Translations under genes and position numbers: made by a program
Notes under the pieces: generated by a model
Seen by the model: only the letters and a program-made list of their open reading frames with translations
The model's database searches: none
Told to the model about the DNA's origin: nothing
Shown: positions 21,672 through 32,858 of the stretch, one piece after another
Position numbering within the stretch: position 1 is the first letter of the stretch
How the letters are laid out: each line of letters opens with the position of its first letter
Source of the DNA: Trichuris trichiura
Taxonomy: Eukaryota; Nematoda; Enoplea; Trichinellida; Trichuridae
NCBI GenBank assembly: GCA_037903355.1
Contig: JBAJFE010000014.1
Span: 3,596,001-3,660,000 of the forward strand
Reading direction: 5' to 3'
DNA length: 64,000 bases

Positions 21672-21932
21672 GCTAAAAAACCTCCTTGGAAAATGAAATG
21701 AAGCTGACCGTATGACAGCTAAACTTGCAAATCCTTAATGTTGACCGTCCTGTGTGAACGCGTTTCTAGAATTGATCTTTGTTTGACGTTTCTTTTTATG
21801 AGTGATGATAATAAGTTTTCGTGTGATTTAATGAATTAGTTGTTGACGATTGTCGTACTAGCAAATGCACGATTAAACAACACAACCCTCCATTGTGAAA
21901 GCACCTGAAGTAAACCTCTGCTACCCTTAACC

Positions 21933-21959
21933 CAGTGTTTCTCAACGTAGGCCCTGGGC
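21933..21959 (-). repeat. hAT MITE end fragment
   Basis: CAGTGTTTCTCAACGT followed by a GGCCCTGGG stretch equals the terminal sequence of the hAT elements at 29827, 40301 and 58415. It abuts the truncated gypsy gag, so the gypsy element lost its 5' end at this point. Confidence 0.65.
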
Positions 21960-22498
21960 GGAATCGTGAATGTCAGCGCTTCCAATTGGGCACGCTCAGT
22001 GAGGACAATCTTAAATGTCTCATTTTTGTATGCGGCCTTCAGTCTCCGAATGACGCAGCTGTTCGACTGAAGCTTCTAAATAAAATCGAAACGGAGCCAA
22101 ATGTCACGATAGCCAAACTCGTGGACGAATGTAATCACCTTCGCAACCTCATATATGATACAGAAATGGTTCAACAGTCTGCTGGAAGTAACCCTCTGGA
22201 AGTTGACAAAGTGGCAGCAAAACGGAACTCTCGAAGCTCTTTCACTCAGTGCGATCGCTCACCAGACAAACAGCCTGCTCGTAAGCCCAAGACGCCTTGC
22301 TGGCTCTGTGGAACATGGCACTACACTCTCTTCTGCCCTTATAAGTCGCATGTCTGTACCAGATGTGGAGACGTGGGGCACAAAGAAGGTTTCTGTCCAC
22401 CTGCTAAAACCTTACCCTCTCGTAAGAGGAAAGTAAGTTTGCGAAAGAAATTTCAACACAGGCGCAAAAACAACGCCAAGAGTCAGTTCCACGTATGA
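21960..22498 (+). CDS. gag, C-terminal part (two zinc knuckles)
   Basis: The open frame begins at 21935, but its first codons come from the adjoining hAT repeat. Element sequence starts near codon 9. A capsid C-terminal segment (LKCLIFVCGLQSPNDAAVR) is followed by two knuckles, CWLCGTWHYTLFC and CTRCGDVGHKEGFC, and a basic tail. The stop (22496-22498) overlaps the pol frame, which is open upstream of 22500 and lies in the +1 frame relative to gag. That suggests a programmed +1 shift as known for some Ty3-type elements, or one indel. Confidence 0.8.
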
Positions 22499-22499
22499 A

Positions 22500-25400
22500 T
22501 TGTCTTCGGTCAGTTCTAATGTCTACAGGCGTCATATCTCAGTGAATATAGACAAGAAGGCAGTCACCTTCCAGATTGACACCGGTTCTGATCTGACGAT
22601 CATCTCTGTGCAGACCTGGAAGCAACTTGGCTCACCGCCACTTAGCGACACTTCTTCAGTCAGAGCTACGACATACAATGGTGACACTATTACACTACGA
22701 GGTAGCTTTAGATGTGCATATTCTTTCGGCACTCACAGCGTCTCAGAAACGTGCTACGTGTCAGACATTAGCTCAAATAACCTACTCGGAGCAGAATGGA
22801 TCTTCAAACTTGGTCTGTACGACCAACCGCTGAACAACCTACAGTCTGACTTACAGCCGAAGGATGAACGGGCACTGATCTGCAGTCCTGAGATACATGC
22901 CTTAAGTGCATCAAACGCTCGTGAATACGTCTACCGCCGCTACCCTGAAATTTGTAGTGACAGCCTAGGACACTGTAAGCTCGCCAAGGCATCCCTACGC
23001 CTACGGCCAGACGCGCAACCAGTGTTCCGCCCAAAGCGGCCGGTACCATACGCTGTCGTACCACTAGTAGAAGCAGAGCTTGATCGTCTTGAAAAGTTAG
23101 GTGTAATCTCAATGGTTAACTACTCCGCTTGGGCTGCACCTTTGGTGGCAGTAAGGAAGCGTGACGGTCGCCTGCGGCTCTGCGCAGATTTCTCTACAGG
23201 ATTGAATGATGCTCTCGAAATGCATCAGTATCCCTTGCCGACACCTGAGGACATTTTCTCAACTCTCAACGGTGGAACAGTATTCTCCCAAATTGACTTC
23301 TCTGATGCCTATTTCCAAATCGAAGTAAGTGAAGAGTCAAGAGAACTCTTGACACTTAATACGCACCGCGGTTTGTACCGTTACAACCGCCTTCCTTTTG
23401 GCGTAAAGTCGGCACCAGGTATATTTCAACAAATTATGGATACCTTGATCGCTGGTCTACATGGAGTAGTCGCATACTTGGACGACGTTATTGCGGTCGG
23501 AAAAACAGAAGAAGCCCATAAACGGAATCTGGACGCCCTTCTCCAAAGAATTGCGGAATGGGGATTTCACATTCGGCTGAGCAAATGTCAGTTTGCTATG
23601 CTCGAAGTCAATTATCTCGGCTGCATAATCAACAAGAACGGTCGCCGTCCGGACCCAAACAGAACGGCAGCTATTACTCGTATGCCAGTTCCTACAAATG
23701 TTTCACAACTCCGCTCGTTTCTCGGGATGGTCAACCATTACGGCCAATTCATCGGGAACCTGTGCGATGTCAGAGCACCTCTTGACCGACTCCTTCGCAA
23801 AGACGCCAGATTTGAATGGACACCTCGATGTCAACAAGCGTTTAACCAAGTCATCTCCATCATCACCTCCGACTTACTCTTGGCTCATTATGACCCTCGC
23901 CAAGAGATCATTGTTGCAGCGGATGCTTCTAATAACGGCCTTGGAGCAGTTATATCACACCGTTACGCTGACGGATCAGAGAAAGCTATCTCTCATGCTT
24001 CTCGTACACTCACCTCAGCAGAAATACACTACAGTCAAATTGAGAAAGAAGCGCTGGCCTTGATTTTTGCTCCGCGGAAATTTCACAAGATGATCCACGG
24101 ACGCAGATTTACGTTTCTTACTGATCACAAACCGCTACTCGCAATTTTTGGATCAAAAAGTGGGGTCCCTGAGTACACTGCAAGCCGTCTTCAACGATGG
24201 GCAACGATGGCCCTTGCCTACAATTTCACAGTGCAATATCGCCGCACCTCTTCTTTTGGACAGGCAGACGCCTTATCTAGGCTCATTGCGCCACAACCAA
24301 AAGACGAAGAAGTTGGCATTCCAGTGGTCGAAGCTGAAGTACAACAAGTTCTGAGAGAGTCAATTCGTGCATTACCAGTGACAGCACGATTAATTGCTGA
24401 CGAAACTGCCAAAGATTGGCTTTTACAACGCGTTATCAAGTCCCTTAGAAACAACTGGCCTCGACATTGTTGCAGTCCAGAACTTAGAAAATTCTTCGAT
24501 CGGAAAAGTTCTCTTTCCTTGGTCGATGATTGCCTCATGTATGGGGAACGTGTTGTTATTCCGTCAACACTCCAACGGCGGGTGCTGCGGCAACTGCATG
24601 AGGGACATCCAGGAGTTTCACGCATGAAAGCAATAGCTCGCAGCCACGCATACTGGCCAAAAATTGACTCAGACATCGAAAACGTCGTCCGCAGCTGCCA
24701 ACGCTGCGCCGAAGCAGCAAAGTCGCCGATCAAAACTGAACTTTGTCCCTGGCCCAAAGCTCCACGCCCGTGGGCACGAGTCCACATTGATTATGCTGGA
24801 CCCTTTTTTGGTCACCATTTCTAAGTGATTGTTGATTCTTATTAAAAATGGCCTGAAATATTAATGACGGACCAGACAACAGCTAGAGTTACGGTGAGAT
24901 TACTCAAAGAAGTATTTTCTCGCTTCGGCATACCAGAAGTCATTGTCACTGATAACGGCACACAGTTTAGCTCTGCAGAATTCCAAGAGATGTGTGACGC
25001 AAATGGAATTCAACGCTTAAAGTCTCCGCCGTTCCACCCACAATCCAATGGCCAAGTTGAACGTTTCGTAGATACGTTCAAACGCGCACTTCACAAAATG
25101 AAAGGGAGAAACGAAACCATAGAAGACTTGCAAATGTTTCTTCTCGCATATCGTTCCACACCAAATCCGACTATCAAGAACGTTTCCCCAGCGGAAGCCT
25201 TGTTCGGTCGACCACTCAGGATGTCGTTAAGCTTACTTCGCCCAAGTCGTCAACCTGTCGGCTCTGAGCGCGATCGCGCTATGCAGGAACAGTTTAACAG
25301 GCACCACGGAGCCAAGAAACGCGAGTTCTTCCCAGGTGAAGCCGTTATAGTTCGCGACTACAGACGGTCGATTACGAAACCATTTTGGACACCTGCACAA

Positions 25401-25694
25401 GTCCTTCGCCGTCATGGAAACTGCTTATATGACGTACGCGTCAACGGACTAGTGTGGAGAAGACACGCAAATCAGATTCGGTCACGGCTCGCGGTCGCAC
25501 AGAATACCGAAGCGGATTCGGATCTCCCCCTGTTCGACACGTTTGATTTACTACCTCTAACCGCTAAGGATGCGACCCCAGAGGAAGGCATCCCGCACAA
25601 AGATCATCCAAACCACGCACTTGGTAGACAAACACCAACAGTTGTTCGTCGTTCTTCTAGAAATAGGCGTCCCCCACGACGACTGTCATATTAG
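22500..25694 (+). pseudogene. pol (PR-RT-RNaseH-IN) with two in-frame stops
   Basis: Frame 22500-24824 carries the protease motif FQIDTGSDLT (residues 25-34), RT motif A FSQIDFSDAYFQI (about 263-275), motif B FGVKSAPGIFQ, motif C YLDD (326-329), RNase H (VAADASNNGLGAV, then DHKPLLAIF) and the integrase HHCC finger (HEGHPGV ... SCQRC). The frame is cut by TAA at 24822-24824 and TAA at 24843-24845. It then continues in the same frame to 25694 with TDNGTQFSS (second core Asp) and HPQSNGQVERF (core Glu), ending in a basic tail. Only two nonsense codons separate the halves and everything else is open, so inactivation is recent. Confidence 0.88.
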
Positions 25695-25750
25695 CCCGAC
25701 GGGGTATCGCGCATTGTAACTCAATAACAAATCCGCGTTCGACTATCTAC

Positions 25751-25957
25751 AGCGGGAAGGTGTTGTATATAGCAGCACTTAAACTACTCTTTCTTATCAC
25801 GTACGTTGGGTCTCCTGCGAATCAGGACGACACGGTGTGGGAGTGTCATTGTCGGTAGCGCGAGAAGTAGGTCGTTTGTCGCTCTCTCTGACTTGCGCTT
25901 CACGAGTAAACGTTCTTCACGTTGGCTGGCTCCCTCACGCGCGCCCAAGTTACAACA
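25751..25957 (+). repeat. Polypurine tract and 3' LTR (25761-25957)
   Basis: AGCGGGAAGG directly precedes a 197-bp LTR that begins TGTTGTA and ends TACAACA, a perfect 7-bp inverted terminal pair of the TG...CA type. No matching LTR is found upstream of gag. Confidence 0.75.
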
Positions 25958-26419
25958 CTGTGGCAGTCAATAAGACAAGACGACTGCTTAACTGATTAAT
26001 GTGCGAATATTCTGCACAGCACGTTTACCCTAAACGTAATGCAGGTACGTTTAAGTAAAGCTCATGGTGTCCACGTCGTTTCTAATTCGTTTCTTGTTTG
26101 TTTTTAAAAGGACCACCGGTTCCGTAGAAAGCCCTTGCTGAAGATCTGCGAGTAAGCCTGAAATGGACAGCTTGAGGAGGCGGCGAAGGTCGCTCTCATC
26201 GGAACGACGTTTCGTACGCCAATTTCAACGGTGCTGCTGTCCGTAGTTCCAGTCTGCGTTCAAGGATTGACTAGCTCCTCTTTGACTTACGCGTTACTGA
26301 ATTCGGGCAGCGAAGTTATGTTATAACAATAGAGGAAATAGCCAACAAACCTGAATTGCCAAAGAAAAAAAGCATCGTGCCACTCGCCTAAAGCAACTAC
26401 AGACGGGCAGTGTTTACCT
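25958..26419. other. No gene recognised
   Basis: Spacer between the gypsy 3' LTR and the first Tigger derivative. I see nothing in it. Confidence 0.4.
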
Positions 26420-27088
26420 CCTAAGCTAGTTTAACACTCAAGTGCTTTGTGTAAGCTTTGGCAGTCTTTTAGCAAGAAATTTCGTGTCAGTCATTAGGCC
26501 GTAAGATCTAAAAAACGTTCGAGCAGGATCATTGTCTCTTCTAGAATATTTACGAGAAAAAACTGAATACACGTCGCGCGCCCTGATATCTGCAATTCTA
26601 CGGTTGGATACCCTGTGCATGCCAGGTTGCATGGATCGATCGTATTCAACAATCATATCCTTTGCGACCTGCGCTTGCCGGAAAATACAGGCAAGCTTCT
26701 GCAGTGTCCAATCCGAAGGTGTTTGAGCTCCTGTATCTTCCATAACGTCGTCGTCGCTGCCCGTAGGTGATTGCATCAGTTCCTCAAGTTCCTCGCTGGT
26801 GAATGGTTCTCCACAATCTTCTATGCGTTCTCTGATATCGTCTTCTATCATGTAGGAGAAACCCTTACCTCCCAACTCCTTGGCAATATTTACTATGTCC
26901 ATGACCATCTCATCGATGGCACTTAAGTCCTCGCAGTTACTGACTGCGTCTCCCCATAAACGCTTCCAGCAACCACTGACTATTCGAGGCTTCATCTCGT
27001 GTACTGCCGCGTAAAAGATAACGTCACTATTTCATGCCGGACAAACGGAGTTGTATAGAATCAGCGGATAACGAGGGCTGGCTGTATA
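26420..27088 (-). mobile_element. Tigger/pogo deletion derivative, copy 1
   Basis: The minus-strand end at about 27088 reads CAGCCAGCCCTCGTTATCCG, a variant of the Tigger terminal repeat at 33296. Some 60 bp later it enters the transposase C-terminal codons. The DNA-binding and DDE regions are missing. It is near-identical in layout to copies at 27831 and 28742 and inverted relative to them. Confidence 0.75.
26438..26995 (-). CDS. Transposase C-terminal-only ORF
   Basis: 185 codons, open, starting MKPRIVSGCWKRLWGDAVSN. It aligns with residues from about 395 to the end of the intact transposase at 34293-36113 (AYWKPLWNAAVSDF onward). It shares the acidic block EELEELMQSPTGSDDD and a helical tail (IFRQAQVAKDMIVEYD). 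It has no catalytic Asp and no helix-turn-helix. Whether it is translated is unknown. The frame is intact here but shifted in copy 3, so it may be simple survival by chance. Confidence 0.55.
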   Translation of the reverse strand: MKPRIVSGCWKRLWGDAVSNCEDLSAIDEMVMDIVNIAKELGGKGFSYMIEDDIRERIEDCGEPFTSEELEELMQSPTGSDDDVMEDTGAQTPSDWTLQKLACIFRQAQVAKDMIVEYDRSMQPGMHRVSNRRIADIRARDVYSVFSRKYSRRDNDPARTFFRSYGLMTDTKFLAKRLPKLTQST

Positions 27089-27830
27089 TACATTTTTTCG
27101 TCATTCAGAAATGGGTGCGCCCAGTCTTTATTTGACAGTGGCCCTTCGCAGGCCGGTTGGAAGTCTTACGCGACTGCCAGTCAAATGCCCCCCAGGTGGT
27201 CCGGCTAATAGCCGGATGCGGCATTCGACAAAAGCTGGGTAGGTGTTCCATTGGAAGCCCCATGCGTCTATTCGGCGAAACAATCAGTGGGAGTTCAGAG
27301 GACTTGGGCACAGCCGCTGCCCGCCAAGGTATAATGAGATGGGATCGGTCGTTCTGCAACAGTTAGTCCTCTTTCTGGTCCTCGTGACAACCTGGGTTTG
27401 ACTGTTATGGCCTTCAGGGGACTCACAGTTTGATGTGCCTGCTATGCACATCCTCTGCTGCTTCGCCGAATCATTCTACCTTTGTCATATACGTGAACTA
27501 TCACTGGCATAACGGTTCCCGCCGTTACCATAGGCCTGAAGAGTCGCTACTGCTCGTAGTGGCTGCAATCCTGGACCAGTGGTCGCAGTTTTACCCTGTT
27601 ACCTCAGGCTTTCTTAAGTGGAACTATCTATATATAATTATCAAGTGCTCGTTAAAAAGGAACGGACAGACAAAGAGCGCACTCGTTGAAATCGTTAAAG
27701 GGGGAGCTAATGCACCTAAACCTGGGACTAAAAGCTTTGCCGTTGCTGCATTTTGGGTTCTCAGGATTTTAGCAACGATACCGTATCTTCGCAGTAGACG
27801 GCAGAATCAAGAAAATTGAATATACATATA
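27089..27830. other. No gene recognised
   Basis: Frame 27430-27819 (+, 129 codons) has no motif and no splice context. Nothing else seen. Confidence 0.35.
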
Positions 27831-28404
27831 CAGTCGGCCATCGTTATCCGTGGCCTCGTTATCCGCGGGGTTCTATACAACGCGGTTCGTCCGGCGTGCA
27901 ATAGTGACGTCATCTTTTACGTGGCAGTATACGAGATAAAGCCTAGAACAGTTAGTGGTTGCTGGACGCGTTTGTGGGGAGACGCAGTTAGTGAATGTGA
28001 AGACTTAGGCGCCATCGAGGAGGACGTCATGGACATAGTGAATACTCCTAAGGAGTTGGGAAGAGAGGGTTTCTCCGGCATGATAGAAGATGATATCAGG
28101 GAGTATATAGAAGGTTGTGGAGAACAGTTCACCATCGAGGAACTCGAGGAACTGATGCAATCACCTACGGGCAGCGACGACGACGTTATGGAAGGTAGAG
28201 GAGTTTAAACACCCTCGGATTGGACGCTGCAAAAGCGTGCCAGTATTATACTGCAAGCGCAGGTCCTAAAGGATATGATTGCTTAATAGGATCCATCCAT
28301 GGAACTGAGCATCATGGTTACATGAGGAATAACGGCTTCGTTGAAGCCGCTGCAATATTTATTCGATGGAGCAAGGAAAAGACAGATACAGCTCCCTATA
28401 ACAA
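27831..28404 (+). mobile_element. Tigger/pogo deletion derivative, copy 2
   Basis: Begins TA-CAGTCGGCCATCGTTATCCG. It then has the same fused C-terminal coding part as copy 1: 27816-28208 is open to a TAA, and the remainder (ITASLKPLQYLFDGARK) continues in another frame to about 28400. It is interrupted at 28405 by the MITE 28407-28739. Confidence 0.72.
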
Positions 28405-28406
28405 TA

Positions 28407-28739
28407 CAGTAAAACTACCGTAAGTTGACCACCCAACGGACTGGGGAAAACTGGTCAACATAGAGGGTGGTCAACATATGGGAACTGTGGGTATAAGTGG
28501 ATCGGTTGAATAGATTGCAGTTAAACCACCGTAAGTTGTCCATTCAACAGACTGGTCAACTTACAGTGAACAAACTAGCATTGCGTCCACATACCGCGCC
28601 ACGGCTGAAGACGTAAACTTCCCACTTACGCAGGTTGTCCTTGCGCTTATTAACGTGCGGACAAACCAACTGGTCAAAATTCGGTCAACTTACGGTGGTG
28701 GTCGCCATATAGGAGTGGTCAACTTCGGGGGTTTTACTG
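28407..28739. mobile_element. 333-bp MITE with TA target duplication
   Basis: Ends CAGTAAAAC and GTTTTACTG are inverted repeats. TA flanks both sides (28405-28406 and 28740-28741). The interior has several inverted and direct copies of GGTCAACTTACGGTGG, including a second internal start-like sequence at about 28512. The ends and TA target suggest a Tc1/mariner-pogo source. A shorter relative lies at 59991-60088. Confidence 0.8.
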
Positions 28740-28741
28740 TA

Positions 28742-29400
28742 TATAGTCAGCCCTCGTTATCCGCTGATTCTATACAACGTGGTTTGTCCAGCGCGAAATA
28801 GTGACGTTATCTTTTACACGGGAGTACGCGAGATGAAGCCTGGAATAGTCAGTGGTTGTTGGAAGCGTTTATGGGAGACGCAATCAGTAAATGCGAGGCC
28901 TTAGGTGCCATCGATGAGAAGGTCATGGACATAGTAAATATTGCTAAGGAGTTGGGAGGTGAGGGTTTCTCCTACGTGATAGAAGACGATATCAGAGAGC
29001 ACATAGAAGATTGTTTTGAACCGTTCACCAGCGAGGAACTTGAGGAACTGATCCAATCACCTACGGGCAGCGACGACGACGTTATGGAAGATACAGGAGT
29101 TCAAACACCTACGGATTGGACACTGCAGAAGCTTGCCTGTATTTTCCGGCAAGCGGAGGTCGCAAAGGATATGATTGTTGAATATGATCGATCCATGCAA
29201 CTTGGCATGTACAGGGTATCCAACGCTAGAATTGCAGATATCAGGGCGCGCGACGTGTATCCAGTTTTTTTTGATGAATATTTTAGAAGAGACAATGATC
29301 CTGCTCGAACGTTTACTTAGATCTTACGGCCCATTGACTGACACGAAATTTCCTCCCAAGACTGCCAAAGATTAGTTACACAAAGCATTTGAGTGTTAAA
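28742..29400 (+). mobile_element. Tigger/pogo deletion derivative, copy 3
   Basis: The terminal repeat variant TAGTCAGCCCTCGTTATCCG follows the MITE directly. The C-terminal coding part is shifted out of frame near the start (usable frame 28856-29320). The last shared bases with copy 1 are near 29400. Confidence 0.72.
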
Positions 29401-29818
29401 CAAGCCTATCAGATCATTAAAGGTAGACGTGCAACATGGAGTGTCAAAGAGAGCTCTGCCTCTTTCTTTACTTCGCCTCATTGCTGAGCCTTCTGGGAGT
29501 CCAGCGGCACTGTTGACTTGCCTTCTCGACATCTCTTGGGCCCTCCAAAATTTTCCGCCGGGCCCTATAATTTTCCAATGCTCTTGAAAGGCTGCTTGCC
29601 TATGTTGCGACCTATTGGTTCACCACATTAACTTCTCTACGTTTTCAACGCCAGCACCCCCTGTCAGAAGCGCCTTTTGGTCGCGGGCTTCAAACGTCAG
29701 TACTGCAGTCAGTTAGTTGGAGAGTCGAAAACGCTGCTTTGAGTAGAAGTACATTTTATTTCAGAATTCGTTGGCTTTTTGGTTCTGACTGACGCTGAAC
29801 TGAAGTCAAACATCTACG
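29401..29818. other. No gene recognised
   Basis: Nothing seen besides the 8-bp target site at its right end. Confidence 0.4.
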
Positions 29819-29826
29819 GTTTAGAG

Positions 29827-30571
29827 CATAGTTTCTCAACCTTTTTTGCCCCAGGGCCCCCATATGGCCCCCTTGTCTGTTAGTGCCCACAGCTTTCTTG
29901 CTTAGGCCGCTCCTATCGCGCAGCCTATAGTCCGCGTGAATAATAGAAAAGGACCACTATAAATGCTCTTTGTTCAGCGCATACCGGGAGGAAGGAATGT
30001 AAGCGTACGCTTCTGTGAGTCGGTGCCTTTATGAGTCGAGGGAAAAAGTGGAGAATGTGCGACAGAAAAGCCATACGTACGAGAATACCGGCTGCTATTG
30101 TGTTACGAACGGTCGGATGGAATGAGTTGTTCTGAAGTTCCGTTCGCGAAAACTGAAGGGCACGGCGCTTCTTGCACTGCACGAGAAGGAATAGAATGGC
30201 AAGTTTTTATGGGTTGATAGAAGGGTGTGCAGATGGAACACATTTCTGCGAACTGCTCCCTACCGAAAGGCCAGGGGCTTTTTAGAAGCACGCCAGGCAC
30301 AGAGACTTTTTAGAAGCATACCGGGCAGGAGGGAATGTAAAACCATGTTTTTCATTGGCTCCTAGAGAAGAAAGATAACGTCAACGCATCCTGACTTTGC
30401 AATGGAACATTTTCCGTTGGGCTGTCAACGCCTTCCCGTTAGTGACAAATAGGCCCACCGTATTACTTTCCTACGCTACTTATTACCGCTGAACTATTGA
30501 TTGGGACAATCTCCTGCCGCATTATCCTCCAGGGCCCCCCCCCCCCCCAGGGCCCACGTTGAGAAACACTG
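29827..30571. mobile_element. hAT-type MITE, 745 bp, 8-bp TSD
   Basis: Terminal inverted repeat CATAGTTTCTCAAC / GTTGAGAAACACTG, with GTTTAGAG at 29819-29826 and 30572-30579. The CAGTGTTTCTCAAC end and 8-bp duplication are typical of the hAT (Charlie-like) group. No transposase is encoded. The open frames on both strands (for example 29925-30182) are chance. A copy of equal length with few differences is at 40301-41045. Confidence 0.88.
30535..30548. repeat. C14 homopolymer
   Basis: Fourteen consecutive C within the right part of the hAT MITE. The sister copy at 40301 has no such run, so it expanded here or is an assembly artefact. Confidence 0.9.
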
Positions 30572-30579
30572 GTTTAGAG

Positions 30580-31018
30580 TAACCTATACCCTCCTAGCAC
30601 CCAGCGGCCGCCCCTTGGCTTTCAGCGTCATTTAAGATGTCCCAGTGTCGATGGAAGGAGTAAGGCTCCTTTCAGAATCACTCCTTTAAGCTTAAGTATA
30701 GGTTTAGGCTACTGCCTAGTGTTGCTCGAGCTTTTCGCACGAAACGGAACTTGAAGAAAGGAGCCCTTCTAAACGTTCGCAACAATTTTATTCTTACAAG
30801 GAAAATACAGCTACAGAAAACGAAAACAATAGATAACTGACAACAGGGAATAATAGAGCTAACAAAAACATATTTTGGTCCAACTTAGGGCTCGTCAAGT
30901 CACCTAATGGATAAATCAGTTTATAAAACCGTTCATTTCTGTAATTCAAGAGTGAGTAATTGCACAAATTGAGGTAGAAAGATAGTTTCATGAAGGGTAA
31001 AACGATGCACAAAATGCT
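30580..31018. other. 3' flank of the minus-strand gene
   Basis: Holds the probable 3' UTR of the gene ending at 31019, with AATAAA on the minus strand at 30787-30792. Nothing else seen. Confidence 0.45.
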
Positions 31019-32134
31019 TTAGCCAAGACGATCCATCAACTCACAGGCTCGTTGGAAGTTATCAATGCTGCGACCAACAGTAACAATGCCGCTTTCAATT
31101 CTGCAAAAGAAAATTCACTAAGGCGACTGGAAACCATGCTAAACATACTTGAACAACCGAGTATAACGAGCCAGGAAAGCTTCCAATTGTGCAGTACCGT
31201 TGAAATTCGAATCAATTTCACTGGCAACGCTAACCAAAGATGTAATTGGCACCGAATTTCCACTGCGCCACACACTGTTGTTCAAGTGAACAAGCAATGA
31301 AGCTGTCCGCTCGTTCAGCATACTGTAACAGTGGTTTCCAGTCTTTACGAACACGTGCGCGTGTTCATTTAGAAACAGAACCAGTGATGACTGATCCCGG
31401 AAAATATAGTCCCTCACCGAGAATGGCACTTCGCTAAAAAGTTATCAATGACTCCACCGTGAAACCGATGAGCAAACAGGCTTGACAAAATGAGAGCAGT
31501 GATGCTAAGAAAACGTACTCATTGTTCAAAATCTTTTTTAGCTGTAACAGCGAGACATTGTTTCTTCCTGTAAAAATGTTGGCTTCATTAACTGCAGGTA
31601 CAGCTATTAATATTACCTAATGAAATAAACGCATTCATCACGGATGCGCACGTTTCCGTTAAAATTTGGTGCTGCAATGCGCTGTCGAACTTCTGTTTTA
31701 CCGCCTTGCCTGATTCTTTCACTTGATTGTTCGCTGCCACCCGTGCCCCTGTCTTGCGGCATCGCTTCCTCTTCGTGCAAACAGCAGAATTCAACAACGG
31801 CCGGAAACGTACAACAACATTTTGTATGTCACTGCTCCCGGCACTCAACTCGTAACTTTCTGGCAAATGAATAAAAAACTCGTACATTGAGTCAGCGGTC
31901 AACGAGGATGCTTTCGCCTCCTGGTGCGCCGCGTTCTCTTTCAACTTATCAATTATGTCCCCGATTGTAAGTTCATCAGTACAGGACACTTGGAAACAGC
32001 GCCTCACTATGTCAAAGAGGTGCTCGCAATCGGAGCAACAGCGCCAGGTCATAATAACAAAGAATCAGCACAGTCAAACAACCAGCACTTACTGCAGTTT
32101 CCACTTCGTAAAAGTGATGATCAGGTAAAGTTAT
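31019..32134 (-). CDS. Winged-helix/LOTUS-like repeat protein, unnamed
   Basis: Five exons on the minus strand join with consistent phases and GT-AG borders: 32093-32134, 31617-32022, 31519-31591, 31149-31433 and 31019-31100 (TAA). They give at least 295 residues; the N-terminus is not reached. The product seems to hold about three modules of one pattern, a helical stretch then FL....FxxxxGNxxx: LTADSMYEFFIHLPESYEL; SSLVLFLNEHAHVFVKTGNH; AQLEAFLARYTRLFKIESG. A nuclear-localisation-like KRKRCRK lies between the first two. The modules resemble the winged-helix repeats before the exonuclease domain in Egalitarian/EXD1-type proteins, but no exonuclease is seen. A possible upstream exon with a similar module is 32590-32858. 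The acceptor at 32023 is weak. I do not recognise the gene. Confidence 0.55.
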
Positions 32135-32589
32135 CTGCAAAAGTGAACAGCAAAAGTCGAGCTCGCCGAAGCAGTAAGTAAACTAACCGAAGCAGATCTG
32201 TTGGAAGGTTACGCTTCGGCGCTTACAGTTGGGCGCGTACGCTTAGAGGCGTACAGTTCGGTACGTACGGTTCGGTACGCAATCGAATCGTACTAATGGT
32301 ATTCCTGTGTATGACTCATGAATGTTGTCACTGAGCAACCCTCGTTTGGTTCAGGCTAGCGCATATTTTGTTTTACTATCGATATTTCTAACGTTTCCTC
32401 TCGAAGACACATTAAGTGTTTTTGATGAGGTACGGTCTAAGGTCTTGCAACGTTTGTGCACGTAATTTGCCCATCCGCGGCAGCGCAGCACCGCTATGTC
32501 ACGGCATTGTGTTGATTGATAATCGGGTCACTGATGAAGCGTGATGGCACAGCGTAACAGGCCATTGAACTGTGGCCGCATTATTTTAC

Positions 32590-32858
32590 CGTACAGACCG
32601 ATCAGCGGGTTGCTTTATTTCAGCGCCTATACTGAGCTTGCTGTGCGCAGTCTGCTTGGTCAACAACAGGGACAGGGAAATTGGCTTCCAGCAGATGCAG
32701 TTCTCATGGAAGATCAATCCTTGCTCTTGGAGGAACTGCACCGGGTGACTTTCCTGCATCTTTGGGAACAGAGCTTCTTGCAATGCGGCAGCGATCAACT
32801 GTCCGCACATAATGGTGCCTATGCAGTGCTCACTTTGCCTTTTTATTCTGCAACTTCC
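32590..32858 (-). other. Possible upstream exon of the winged-helix gene
   Basis: Open on the minus strand from a CAG acceptor to a GTAAAA donor. It contains ESHPVQFLQEQGLIFHENC, similar in pattern to the modules downstream. Its end phase (2) does not join directly to the exon starting at 32134, so at least one exon between would be missing. Confidence 0.3.

Larger units (their letters stand above)
21957..25957 (+). mobile_element. Ty3/gypsy retrotransposon, 5'-truncated, with 3' LTR
   Basis: Order is gag (partial), protease, RT, RNase H, integrase, polypurine tract and 3' LTR. The 5' LTR and gag N-terminus are missing; the copy begins next to a hAT end fragment. It lies head-to-head with UBA2, about 290 bp from its start codon. 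Confidence 0.88.
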
